A stretch of DNA of 64,000 nucleotides, taken from Amia ocellicauda. Its lineage: Eukaryota > Chordata > Actinopteri > Amiiformes > Amiidae. The notes beneath the pieces are model-generated. The model was not told where the DNA came from and did no database searches. It saw nothing but the letters and a program-made list of their open reading frames with translations. The stretch is taken from NCBI RefSeq assembly GCF_036373705.1, contig NW_027102660.1, positions 62,001 to 126,000 on the forward strand, given 5' to 3'. The position numbers were made by a program, and so were the translations under genes. How positions within the stretch are numbered: the stretch's first letter is position 1; every line of letters starts with the position of its first letter. This document shows positions 1 to 9,462 of the stretch, piece after piece.

Positions 1-586
1 TAAAACGCTGAATCATTTCAAAATTGTTATAGGCCGGTCTATCTATAATCACGGGATCACTGGTACTCTTGGACACATCATCATTTTGAACCAAGCCTTC
101 ACCCCCTACATTCTCACAGAGCATGTCCTCCACAGCCTTATCAGTCTCAGAACCCTCCACATTCCGAACACCCCCACTGCTGACATCTACAAAACCCCCT
201 TTTTGAGGAGGCTCATTTAAAGCCTGTAAAAGTCCTTCAAAGATATCCAACCGGTTAATGTCAAGACCCTCCTCTATAGTGATGGCTGCTTCTGCCGCCA
301 TCCTGTGTTCTAATTGTCTCAAATCATTTATAATAGGGGCAGAATTTGGTCGGGGTAGCTCCTCCAAAGCCTCCACCATTTCAAACAAATCGGGGTGAAC
401 TAGGGGGTGAACCTCTATAAGCGCTACCGGTGGGAGGTGGTTATTTAGATCATTGACCATCTGTAACAGGTCGGGGTTCACCGGTAAGTGTGTTAATTCA
501 CATTCTATCGGTGGTAATTGGGGGTTATTTAAATCATTTATCATTTGTAATAGTTCCAGGTTCATTGGGACATCAGAGGAGTTCAC
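1..586 (-). pseudogene. PolB N-terminal fragment (E0), cut by window edge
   Basis: This is the 5' part of the PolB reading frame; the rest is outside the window. It has the short repeated segments ELLQMINDLNN and DLLQMVNDLNN seen in all copies, followed by an acidic, low-complexity stretch. The first codon used here is a GTG at 584-586. The frame stays open about 90 bases further upstream without an ATG, so the true start is either the downstream ATG of the MNLELLQ segment or lies on a spliced leader. It is called a pseudogene by analogy with the other copies, all broken just downstream. Confidence 0.6.
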
Positions 587-689
587 AACAGGGCCGGGGA
601 TGTTCTCTCGGGAAGGTCTTTTTGGGGCCCTAGCTTGTTCATAATCCTTTAGTTTGTGAGTTCTTTTACCAAGTCAGGACATTTTTTAA

Positions 690-702
690 TTTATTTTTTA
701 TT
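690..702 (-). terminator. Polyadenylation signals for the spliced gene (E0)
   Basis: Two AATAAA hexamers on the minus strand (690-695 and 697-702) lie about 50 bases past the stop of the spliced gene and ahead of PolB. The same arrangement recurs in E1, E2 and E3. They suggest that the spliced gene and PolB have separate 3' ends or alternative processing. Confidence 0.5.
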
Positions 703-748
703 TTTCCAACAACCCACAATAGTAAGGCGTTTTGTGTCTATTAAAACA

Positions 749-2790
749 TTAAATACGGTACAATTCGTTAGTAAGGGTATTAATAAGGGTGTTTTGGCTC
801 TCTATCACCAGGTTTTGCCCCAGTAACACAAGTCTTTGATTTTGTAACAAAGTATGTAGCAACTCATGCCGACCTTCAGGAAGTAGCTCCGGGGGCTGGT
901 GGCCTGGCTCAGCTTCAAAGGATGGTCGCTCCGGTAAATCTCGGTCGAAGGAGGCAGGGAGCGAGCGTATACTCATGGACGGAGACCAAGAAGGCCTTTG
1001 CGGTGACACCCTGGCCAAGCGCGGGGTACTGTTCCGCGTTTCTGTAGCCAAGAAACGGGTCTGGGGGGACGATGTTGAAACCAGGCCGTCGTTGGGTGGT
1101 GTGTCAGCCCTGACTGACGGCGACCCCTGAGGTTGTTGGATGCCTGTATTTGTTCCGCCCGACAATGCGGCGGGCTGAATCTGGGGTGTTGAATTACCCC
1201 CAGAAGGCTGTGGCCTGAGTAGATGTTGGGGGGTCTCCAAGACCACCGTGGGGGATCCTCTCGGTGATCTCACCGGGGAAGATGTTTGATCCCACTTAGA
1301 CGGGGTAATTGTCCTCAATAGCTCATCCACAGAATGACTATCCCAAGAGTCTTGGGAAGAATAAAAATATACATTACATTTACATCTTTAAACGGCGACA
1401 GAAATCAAACTTAAAACAACATGTCCAGGACATTCAAAACCTTTAGCTTTTTTAGACCTTTGAAAATAGCCTTAGACATTCACTACAACACCTTATTATT
1501 TACAGACAATATATTTATTAGGACTTGATAATAAATGTAAAAGAGAGAAGCCGCTGTAAATAAACTGTTTCTTAAATGTTTCTTTAAAAACTGTAATATT
1601 GTTAATAAAACACACACACACACAACAACATTTCATTTTTAAACGAACCTTCCAAGTGTAAACGCTTCCTGATCCCGGGACTTCCTGTTTCACAAACGTT
1701 TTCACGATCTGTTTAAATATTAAATACAATGAACACCTTCAAGCCTTTTCCTACAACCACTTTAAAACAGAAGTATAATAGCGGGAGATAAGCCAAACAA
1801 CTTACTAAACCCTTTCAGACGGCTTTACTTCCTAACCAGATGGTACGGCAATCGGTCATTTCTAAACACGTTCCCCAGAAACAAGCCTAGACCTGTCCGG
1901 ACTTCTAAAGATCTTTCCCAGAAGCCCCCGCCCTACAGGAAACGGTCACCCATGGCTTAAATATTAGCCCTCAACGGGCAAACAAAGCCCTTTTAAAAAC
2001 ATTAAAGTTTGAAAGATCTTACTTACCTCCACAGAATAATCGTTTCTTATGTTTTTCGGCTGGTTTAGCTTTTTGCACCGCTGTGAAGGTAAGAGACATG
2101 TTTAACCTTTAACCACACCGCTTTATAAAAAGCTTTAACCTCTTACAGGCTGCAGATATATACTCACAGCTATCAGATACCGGGGCTGACGGCCTTTCAG
2201 ATTCTTGAAAGGTGACTGTTCTCGTAGGTAAAACGAAACAAGCCCTCGATGTGGAAGGCCTTTCGTTGTCTCGAACCACGTTTCTTAATACTGTTAGACA
2301 GGATAATTTTTTTAAATTAACAAAACTGGACTCAAACATCTTACAGAAACGTTATACAAACAAACAGGGGTTTAGTTCTTACCCGGTCGGCAGACAGCCT
2401 GTCTAGGGACAACCACTTCTCTTGGTCGATCCTCGGAGACATTAATCACAGGCCTTTCGATAGTATCTGTGTAATTAAAGAGACCGGCATTAATATATAT
2501 TAAAACGTTTTCATAACTCTAATGAGCCTCTTCAAAACCACACACACCCATACATAAGAACCCATGAGCGCAAACACAAAAATCTTACCGTCGTTGTTCC
2601 AGATTATCTCCTCAGCGTTGGGAAATAACTGCTGTTGACTGGCTGAAAAATAATTTTACAGAACTTAAAACAGATGTTATAGCCTTATTTACAATACATG
2701 CACACAACACGCTCTGAGTCAATGAAAATAATCTGAAGACTTGCCTAAAAACTCGTTTAAATCGAAGTCGCTGATGTTGTTTCCGGACAT
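749..2790 (-). CDS. Seven-exon spliced Maverick gene, Pro/Ser-rich with C-terminal helix (E0)
   Basis: I predict seven coding exons on the minus strand: 2745-2790 (ATG), 2589-2642, 2383-2466, 2168-2290, 2027-2080, 1649-1708 and 749-1350 (stop). The total is 1023 bases, 340 residues. All six introns fall in phase 1, and internal exon lengths (54, 84, 123, 54, 60) are all multiples of three. Acceptors have pyrimidine tracts ending in AG. Donors are GTAAG or GTGAGT types, except intron 1 (GCAAGT, a GC-AG intron) and intron 6 (GTTCGT, weaker). The protein starts with an acidic segment, has a basic KHKKR patch, then a long Pro/Ser/Thr-rich region, and ends in a Leu/Asn/Gln-rich probable coiled coil. 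I do not recognise the family. A virion or regulatory role is possible, and its 5' exons might also serve as a PolB leader. Both are inference. Confidence 0.7.
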
Positions 2791-2855
2791 TGTTGATCTT
2801 TAGTCTTAAATCGAAAGGTCAGTATGAGTCTGTCGAGCTGAAGACCAGACCTTCA

Positions 2856-2863
2856 TACTTATA
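2856..2863 (-). promoter_or_regulatory. TATA box of the spliced gene (E0)
   Basis: TATAAGTA on the minus strand lies about 65 bases upstream of the predicted first ATG at 2790, leaving room for a short 5' leader. The same motif is retained in E1 and E2 but lost in E3, where the truncation removes exon 1 and everything upstream. Confidence 0.5.
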
Positions 2864-4053
2864 CTGATGGCCACATGCCGGATCTGCTTGTAAGGCATTG
2901 TTCTGGTCTGGCCTTTGTGCCGCCCTGTTACCAATTAACATATCAAAACCAACCAATAAAATGACACTGCATCAAATTTCAAATAGAAACCAAGATGGAG
3001 ACGATCTCTCTCCTCTCTACTCTAAACTTTTATTAGAACCTTTTGGTCTCTCAAAAAAACATTTTTAAGCATCAAGACCTATAGTCAACAACCACTAAGA
3101 ATATTTCAGGCCTTTATAAGCGCTAAAAAACAACCTGAGCCAAGAAAATAACTATAAAGATCTAAAATAACTAGCGCTTTTACAGTGATTTTTTTTTTTT
3201 TTAATAGCGATGCTTTGTTTGGTAATAAACAAGTCACAAACTACTCAGAACAGCGTTTATCCCCGCAAAAGAGATATTTGGGTTTATTTTACAAAGCTTA
3301 TAAATTATATAGGTTAAAAGTATTCTGAATGTTTTGATACCACACGCCATACCTACTGTTGTCTGAGCCCACACCCGCCCCCCATGGTGTGAGTGATTTA
3401 GCCTTGAGTGTTGTGATCTATTTAGCATTGAGTGATCAGTTGTTTTTATTTTTTAAACGATTCCTTATCATCAGGGATTGAGACTGCTAAAATACCTTAA
3501 AAGCATATCCTTATCTTAAGTCTAACTCTTTTGAGCTTTAAGACCCTAGAATGTATTTAAGTAAAACGACTGAACACATTATGTGAGAGATAAAATATAA
3601 CCACAGCTTTTTTTTTTTTTTTTTTACAAACACAATTAACCTATACACACAAACACCCACACACACACCCTCTTTTTTAATTTTATTTTTAATTAAATTT
3701 GAGGGGAGAGACAGAGCCAGATACAGTGTGGATAACATAAGTACCCTATGCAAAACAGGCATTGTTAGGACCTGGGATCATAACAGACAACAGAACTTGT
3801 TGATCTTATAAAATGATTGGGCGAGAGAGAGAGAGAGACAGACAGAGACAGTGTGAATATGATAAACGCACTATTCAAAACTGGCATTGTTAAGACCTGG
3901 GACCATTACAGACAACAGAACTTGTTGATCTTATAACGGTTTAGATTTACTAAACCATTACATGTATATTTAAAAAAGACCCCCAACCACTACAGGAAGA
4001 GCCGACCCATTCACACTCTACAGTTGACCAACAAGAACAACAAGAACAACAGG
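2864..4053. other. Non-coding right subterminal region (E0)
   Basis: I see no convincing gene. The stretch holds poly-T runs near 3188 and 3608, an AC-rich tract near 3655-3670 and GA repeats near 3822-3840. A roughly 110-base imperfect direct duplication lies at about 3705-3815 and 3828-3940; both copies contain the words aacttgttgatcttataa and gacctggga. A perfect 7-bp stem with a 5-base loop (ggtttag/ctaaacc) lies at 3938-3956, about 100 bases inside the inverted repeat. Confidence 0.6.
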
Positions 4054-4238
4054 TTATGGGCGGCCTTGTTGTTCAGGGTTTTATGGGTGTACACTTTCTG
4101 ACGGATATGACGTAGGAATAATTAAGGAAATAACTCTACCTAGAATCACGCCCCCCAATTATGACGTAGGAATATTAATAAGCTTAGGGCATACGTCATA
4201 ACAAAATAGGCCGCACCCAAAAAAACCAACTATCTACT
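4054..4238. repeat. Right terminal inverted repeat of E0 (185 bp)
   Basis: The reverse complement matches the left end of E2 (19522-19706) nearly base for base, starting AGTAGATAGTAG in E2 with a few substitutions here. It contains three TGACGTA-type motifs, like ATF/CREB sites. The GC-rich terminus has drifted (accaactatctact instead of accctactatctact). Confidence 0.9.
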
Positions 4239-4244
4239 CATAAG
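4239..4244. other. Target-site duplication CATAAG, right of E0
   Basis: CATAAG directly follows the right terminus and is followed by agtaacagcaatgtcg, the host tRNA-repeat sequence also seen at uninterrupted sites. Six bases is the usual Maverick duplication length. Confidence 0.85.
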
Positions 4245-4469
4245 AGTAACAGCAATGTCGCCGATCCTGCTACGGTCGTATTGTCACAGCAACAACATGT
4301 ATCGATTTTAAAAGTGTCAGTTCCTGCGCCTCGCAAAGCTACCCTTCTGCGATCGTTTGTTCTCAAGGTCAGGATTTCTTGCCACTCCGAGGAAGAGAAA
4401 ACGACGGCCGGCCATGGGGCAGAGAGATGAGGACGGGTAACACGGCACTGGCACGCGTGCACCGTGGGT

Positions 4470-4542
4470 TGTTTCCGCCCGGTTTTGAACCGGGGACCTT
4501 TCGCGTGTGAGGCAAACATCATAGCCACTACACTACGGAAAC
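4470..4542 (-). tRNA. tRNA-Val-CAC: tRNA-Val(CAC), probably degenerate
   Basis: This 73-base cloverleaf-like sequence has anticodon loop CTCACAC, acceptor arms GTTTCCG/CGGAAAC and discriminator A. The D-stem 3' side is altered (TATGAT where other copies read TATCAC) and the T-loop has an A for G. Both reduce the odds of function. Confidence 0.7.
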
Positions 4543-5084
4543 CAACCCGTCCTGGTGTTTCGAATGGCTCCCATCGAATCCGGCTGGTAAAACGCACACA
4601 GGCGTTTCCCGTGGGCCAGCCTGTGAGATAAAGGTTTCTATTTTCACTGACCTATTTTGCATTGCTCAAGGGCACATCAGGACACTTTGGAAACTCTTTC
4701 AAAGGAAGAACGCCCTGAGCTATGACAAGACTTACACTTACCCCAACAAGGTGATGCTCAATGGCTTGTTCAAACAGCTGCTGCTTGTCTTGTGCCACCA
4801 TCAGACAATCACAGAGCTATTGTGCCTTCTACACCTTACGGTAGCTTTACTTTAACAATAATAATGACGGCGACCACGACGACAACAAGAACAACAACAA
4901 CAACAATAACATCATCATCAGATTTTAATTAAAAGTGGCTACACCAGCGTTTACAATTTCAACCTGTCGACGGACGGACGCTCTGAGTCCACCAATTTCG
5001 GGAACTCCAATGAAGAAAAGCCACCTACCGCCTCCGGGGAACCACGAGGGTAAGCAGGACGAAAAGGGCCGGCCCACAGCAGGC

Positions 5085-5157
5085 TCTTTCCGCCCGGTTT
5101 CAAACCGGGGATCTTTCGTGCGTTAGGCGAACGTGATAACCGCTACACTTCGGAAAC
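5085..5157 (-). tRNA. tRNA-Val-AAC: tRNA-Val(AAC), degenerate
   Basis: The anticodon loop reads CTAACGC. The first acceptor pair is lost (G opposite G), the last anticodon-stem pair is mismatched (C opposite A) and the T-loop reads TTTGAAA rather than TTCGAAA. It is probably a pseudogene. Confidence 0.65.
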
Positions 5158-5191
5158 TGACACCGTCACCTCTTGCTTAGAACGGTTACCG

Positions 5192-5596
5192 TTGGAGACT
5201 GCTGGTAAAACCGACCCGTCCTGGCGTTTCGAATGGCTCCCATCGAAGCAGGCTGGTAAAACGCGCACAGGCGTTTCCCGTGGGCCAGCCTGTGAGATAA
5301 AGGTTTCTAATTTCACTGACCTATTTTGCATTGCTCAAGGGCAAGAGGATCCAGAAAAACAGGTTACTGAAATGATGTTTGACGCCGTGGACTGGCCGTT
5401 CTTGAAAGAGGTCATAAACTGTATAAATGATGGTTTTGACATCTTGACCAAATGTTCGCAACTGGATTTGGTTAGAAGGAGAATATGCTGGATTATGGAT
5501 TATATATCCCCCTTGAATGACGACGACGATGATAAAACAGACGACGTGTGGGGTTTTGGAGGGGGGTCTGACGGCTCAGGGGCTACTCTCTTCTAA
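5192..5596 (+). pseudogene. Early gene 1, 5'-truncated and fused to tRNA-repeat DNA (E1)
   Basis: Only the 3' part (from about 5345) is element sequence. The first 50 codons come from the tRNA-repeat spacer and happen to be in frame. The element part encodes a segment with AVDWPFLKEV and an acidic Asp-rich run (NDDDDDKTDD), ending about 80 bases before the next ATG. This copy keeps the Trp codon that is a stop in E3, and also the segment deleted in E2 and E4. I do not recognise the family. The breakpoint removes the left terminus and the native promoter. Confidence 0.6.
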
Positions 5597-5607
5597 GAGG
5601 GCGGTGT

Positions 5608-5640
5608 GTCATGACGTAGTGAAGAGATAGGATAAAAGGT
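5608..5640 (+). promoter_or_regulatory. Promoter of early gene 2 (E1)
   Basis: A TGACGTAG motif (5612-5619, ATF/CREB-like) precedes a TATA-like GGATAAAAGG (5630-5639) by about a dozen bases. The ATG at 5675 lies about 40 bases downstream. This position is why I prefer that ATG over the upstream GTG at 5639. The block is conserved in all four copies. Confidence 0.5.
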
Positions 5641-5674
5641 GCAACAATTCATTCATGGTTTAAAATTAAAGAGA

Positions 5675-6523
5675 ATGTCTTACCCGAAAGCTGCGGACGT
5701 CGACAGGCTCTACAGGCCTCTTCAAACCCGGGATCACCCCTGGTTCTATTCCCCAGATTTTGTATACACTCTGGAACCCTTTGACTGCGGTTACTCTCCA
5801 AGACCTCAGACCCCGGTCCCTCAGGACGAAACAACATGCGGTGCGATGGATGTCCAAATGAGTCTCGGGGATCCCCAGCCTCTGGAGCTCATGGAGGGCC
5901 TCGATTTTGCCGAACTGTCTACCGTCTGTGCGTCTCAGGAGGGGGTCAGTCCAATGGATGTAGAAACACCCCACAAACCACCAGGCGAACCAATGAGCAT
6001 CGGACAGTCCCGGGGGCGTGATGAAGACGAAGGATTTATGCCCGGGGTATGTGACCAAGTAAGCAGAGTGGTTAAAAGCACCCTGGTGTATATTCTGAGT
6101 GCTCTCATCGACCGAGCTCTGAAAGAAGTCTGTCGGGGGTGTGAAGTGAATCACCCCAGTCAGTTGAGACACAGTTGTTTGTTTGAACCAGACCGTTACT
6201 ATTTCCTGTTCTATTTCAACGTGTTTTACAGAAGACTGAACAAACCGTGGCTGAAACCGGCACTAATCAAGGCGCTGTCTTACTCCCACATACATGTCAC
6301 TGCGGGACAAGTCCAGAAAATCATAGATGAGATTTTGCTGGAGCTGAAAAAGGAGCCGTTTATAATAGAGAAACTTGGGCAGCTGCTCAATGACCTGGAT
6401 GAGCCGAGTAGAAAAACCGCTGGCAAGCTAAAAGCTTATTTCTTCCGTAAAGAAGTTAAAGCTGGGGACAGCGACGAAGAATTCGACATCTACGCCACTG
6501 ATTCAGACTCTGACCTGAACTAA
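5675..6523 (+). CDS. Early gene 2, 282 aa with CxxC...HPSQ...HxC motif (E1)
   Basis: This frame is open in all four copies. The N-terminal half is Pro-rich and acidic. Residues 153-168 hold C153, C156, H160, H166 and C168 around HPSQ, a likely metal-binding knuckle. A helical Lys/Leu-rich part follows, then a strongly acidic Asp/Ser tail (DSDSD) resembling a casein kinase 2 target. I recall similar GC...HPSQ..H.CL motifs in virus-like proteins of fish and amphibian genomes, but could not check this. A regulatory early protein is inferred from its place next to the element's left end and from its promoter. Confidence 0.6.
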   Translation: MSYPKAADVDRLYRPLQTRDHPWFYSPDFVYTLEPFDCGYSPRPQTPVPQDETTCGAMDVQMSLGDPQPLELMEGLDFAELSTVCASQEGVSPMDVETPHKPPGEPMSIGQSRGRDEDEGFMPGVCDQVSRVVKSTLVYILSALIDRALKEVCRGCEVNHPSQLRHSCLFEPDRYYFLFYFNVFYRRLNKPWLKPALIKALSYSHIHVTAGQVQKIIDEILLELKKEPFIIEKLGQLLNDLDEPSRKTAGKLKAYFFRKEVKAGDSDEEFDIYATDSDSDLN

Positions 6524-6535
6524 GGGACTTTGAAC

Positions 6536-6877
6536 ATGGGGAATGTTCTGGACTGCTTCTGCAACTGGTTCTGTCATCAACACTCTGCAGCTAACCTGAG
6601 AGCGCTATTACACCATGTGCTTGACAGAAAAGTAGCCAACGCGAGCCTTTTCTCTACAGATTTAACCATCGATGAGGATCAACTTTCAAACCTGGAAAAG
6701 TTAATGGCTGCTGTAACAAAGATCGGGGGGTACGAACACTGGGATGAAGCGCTCAAGGGGGCCAAGAATGATATTAGGCCATTTCATCAACATCTGTATG
6801 ACCTTTTACTGAGCATGTTTAATACACCTCTGTTTAATTTTAAAATAGGTCATATTGTTGTTTATTTACATATGTAA
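6536..6877 (+). pseudogene. Bcl-2-like small protein, frameshifted (E1)
   Basis: The ATG at 6536 lies 12 bases past the early gene 2 stop. A one-T deletion near 6858 relative to E3 shifts the frame inside the putative BH1 segment, so this copy ends at LHM. See the E3 copy (39985-40377) for the family argument. Confidence 0.45.
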
Positions 6878-7098
6878 CTGAGGTGTGTGCCTACAAGATA
6901 AAGAAACAGGTATATTTGTTGATATAGATCAAGTAACCAATCATCTGATTTCTTTTTGTCTGGACCGTAGAAAAAATTGTTGTGTATGTTATACTTTTCT
7001 CAAATGTCTAAAAAGGGGTATCTGCTCTCCTGAAGTTGAATAAAAAACCTTGTAAAAAACTTTGCGCATAGTGTGGGTCTGTGTGGTTATTTGACAGA

Positions 7099-8190
7099 AT
7101 GACTCGGCAAGCTCCCCAAATGCAGGAACTATACTACAACCCAGCCAAGATTGGGGGTTTGGCGGGTAAGAAGGGTTTTCAAAGAGGACTCGCTGAGGCC
7201 GGAGTGAAGGTTAATGATGTGGTTGTTTCAGAATGGTTACGGGAACAAGACGCCTATACCTTACATAAACCTCTCAGGATTAACTTTAAAAGAAACCGCG
7301 TATATGCAACTGACATAGACTCACAATGGCAAATGGATCTAGTCGATATGTCAAATTTATCAAAACATAACAATGGTCACAAATTGATGTTGATGTGTAT
7401 CGATGTTTAATCAAAATATGCCTGGGCTCGAATTCTACATAATAAAACAGGTTGAGCGGTGACGAGGGTCTTTGAGGATATATTGTCCCAGGGTCGATGT
7501 CCTAAAAAACTGCAGACTGATTAAGGAAAAGAGTTTCTCAACAGAGAATTTCAGAATCTACTGAAGAGACACAAAATACATCATTTCACCACCGGAAATG
7601 AGCTTAAAGCATCGGTAGTGGAGAGGTTTAACCGCACCATAAAGACCAAAATGTGGAGATATTTTACAGCGGTCAACACGTTCAAGTATTTTGATAAAGT
7701 TCAGGATTTTATTGATGCTTACAACCAAGGGTATCACACCAGTATTAAAATGAAGTCTATAGATGTTGATCAAAGTAATTCTTTTCAGGTCTATACAAAA
7801 TTATACGGACCATTTATTAAGAAGGGAAAAACTACTTATAAGTTCAACATCGGTGATGTGGTTCGCGTTTCAAAGCTAAGGAGTACTTTTGCCAAAGGTT
7901 ATGAACAAACATTTTCTGACGAATATTTTACAGTTACCGAACAGTTGGCTAGAGCCCCCCCCGTGTACCGGTTAAAAGACTATGACGGGGAGGATATAGA
8001 AGGAACGTTTTACGAAGCCGAGTTACAAAAAATTATTGTGGGTAAAGACAGTGTATACAGAGTTGAAAAGATATTAGCTGAAAAAACCCAGAACCGGAAA
8101 AAATATGTGTTGGTGAAATGGCTTGGATGGCCTGAAAAGTTCAATAGTTGGGTCCCGGAACAACAGGTTTGCGATATTCAATCCTTATAA
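7099..8190 (+). pseudogene. Maverick integrase, multiple stops (E1)
   Basis: The N-terminal part, first catalytic Asp (WQMD) and the C-terminal chromodomain are recognisable. Three in-frame stops interrupt the core: TAA after IDV near 7408, TGA near 7452 and TAA near 7522, the last replacing the codon after the second catalytic Asp. ATG 7099 is chosen as start; the upstream GTG at 7081 is not needed. The full description is under E2 (21759-22850). Confidence 0.85.
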
Positions 8191-8194
8191 CAAC

Positions 8195-8965
8195 ATGCCC
8201 GCGGGTGTGTTGGGGGCATTACTCTCGATACTCAAGATGGAATCAGGAGGCTTCTACGTGACTCTACCCAGTAACGCCTCTCTCGATATATACCCTAAAA
8301 ATGAAATATCCAGTTACACGGTACAATTTGGAAAATCTATAGATCTAAGAGGGTCGTGGGAAGTGGGGTTGGCGGAAATACAGTATCCTTACACTTGGGC
8401 TGTTTTACAAGATAAGGATGCCACCTTCGCCATTTTTGATGATGTTAAAAAGAGTCAATGGACATTCACGATACAAGGAGGTTATTATGACAATGTGGAT
8501 AAAATATTAGATGAGATGCATAAACAGTTCTCAGAAGGCACCCCCAACATCAAGCTATATTACAACCCTATTAAAAACAGAGTGTACAAGGTGTCAAAAC
8601 CAGGTATTAGCATTCAAACCAGCGGCCAACTGGGGCGTATATTAGGGTTCTATTCTGACACAGAGAGCAGGTTCTCAGAAGTGGTGGGGCGGCTTTTACA
8701 CTCTTTATGTGTATACGGATATCATAACCCACCAGAGGGTCGGGGATAGTTATGTCCCCCTTTTGAGAAATGTACTTATTAAAGGTAAAAGCAATGACAT
8801 GGTCACAATTACTTATGACAAGCCACACTACGTACCAGTCTCAAAGACCCACTTTGACAACATCACGATCGAAGTCAAATCGGATCAGAATATCAACGTA
8901 CCCTTCCGCTTCGGTAAAGTTAAGTTGTCAAACTACATTTTCGACCCCTGAAACAGTGTGTACAT
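8195..8965 (+). pseudogene. Penton-like minor capsid protein, frameshifted (E1)
   Basis: Its start lies 5 bases past the integrase stop. The frame breaks at the shared GTGGTGGGG site near 8680 and resumes in another frame. A further private insertion near 8925 (gttaagttgtc) alters the last residues. See E2 for the description. Confidence 0.7.
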
Positions 8966-8972
8966 TATTAAA

Positions 8973-9460
8973 ATGGCTACCTCGAGGGGTTATGTAGATC
9001 CTAGCGCCAATGTGGATTATTACAAGATGCAAGATGGAACGGCTTGCCCGGTTTTGTAGGAGCCCCCACAATGTATGGCGCCGGTCTAGGAGGACTCTTT
9101 CGTGGTCTCTTTAGAATGGCCGTACCCCTGCTTAAGAGAGGCTTTGCTATAGCCAGACCCCACTTGAAATCAGCGGCTAAAAATATTGTTAGTGACGTGT
9201 TCACCAATGTTATGAACCGGGCAGCTAGCCATGAGCATCAGGAGGGTTCGGGTCTCATGGTAATGGCGAGGAGGGGGGGTAAAAGAAGAAACAGCATGTG
9301 TCCACCAGGGCGACGATGATCCGTGGCTAACAGAAAACGAAGAATCTCTCATTCTCCAACATATCGTGGAAACACTCGGAGAAGGAAGCAGCACAAGAAA
9401 AAACCTGCAAAAAGAAAGTCTCAAAGAAAGAAAAATAGAGCCTCAGGATATATCTTTTAA
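8973..9460 (+). pseudogene. pVI/pX-like core protein, two frameshifts (E1)
   Basis: It starts at the ATG of MATSRGYVDP. The frame breaks at caagatggaacgg (E3 reads caagccgggaacgg) and again near the CCACCAGGGCGACGATG tract. The Arg/Lys-rich tail in the third frame ends with TAA at 9458-9460, two bases before the hexon ATG. Confidence 0.6.
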
Positions 9461-9462
9461 AC

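Larger units (their letters stand above)
1..4238. mobile_element. Maverick/Polinton copy E0, right part
   Basis: This is the right portion of an element whose left part lies outside the window. It holds the 5' end of PolB, the complete spliced minus-strand gene, the non-coding right subterminal region and the right terminal inverted repeat. It ends at the motif ctatctact followed by CATAAG. It is very close to the matching part of E2 (19522-35702): the last exon of the spliced gene encodes the same protein in both. The boundary is exact because the inverted repeat matches the left end of E2. Confidence 0.9.
4239..5344. repeat. Host tRNA-Val tandem repeat, cluster I
   Basis: This non-element DNA lies between E0 and E1. 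It holds one CAC-type and one AAC-type tRNA-Val unit, with spacer marked by ttgcattgctcaagggcaca, an (AAC/AAG)n then (TCA)n microsatellite near 4880-4920, and attttaattaaaagtggc. It ends abruptly at about 5344 where E1 begins internally. Short open frames through the units (for example 4238-4597 minus) are artefacts of repeat composition. Confidence 0.8.

Noticed and set aside
453-644. Short plus-strand frame MTICNRSGF repeated in every copy
   Set aside because: It is the antisense of the PolB N-terminal repeats.
1496-1729. 77-codon minus-strand frame around exon 6 of the spliced gene
   Set aside because: It is mostly intron, including an AC microsatellite. Only 1649-1708 fits the exon model, and in a different frame.
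4238-4597. Open frames across the tRNA units (for example 4238-4597, 18883-19212, 54264-54593)
   Set aside because: They run through tRNA genes and variable spacer and change frame between units. Repetition alone explains their recurrence.
5666-6172. Antisense open frame of 168 codons opposite early gene 2, present in all four copies
   Set aside because: It mirrors a conserved sense gene, has no promoter or family resemblance, and is expected as a shadow of a GC-balanced coding region.
8123-8194. Upstream extension of the penton frame into integrase (MDGLKSSIVG)
   Set aside because: It overlaps the conserved chromodomain codons in another frame. The ATG just past the integrase stop is the better start.
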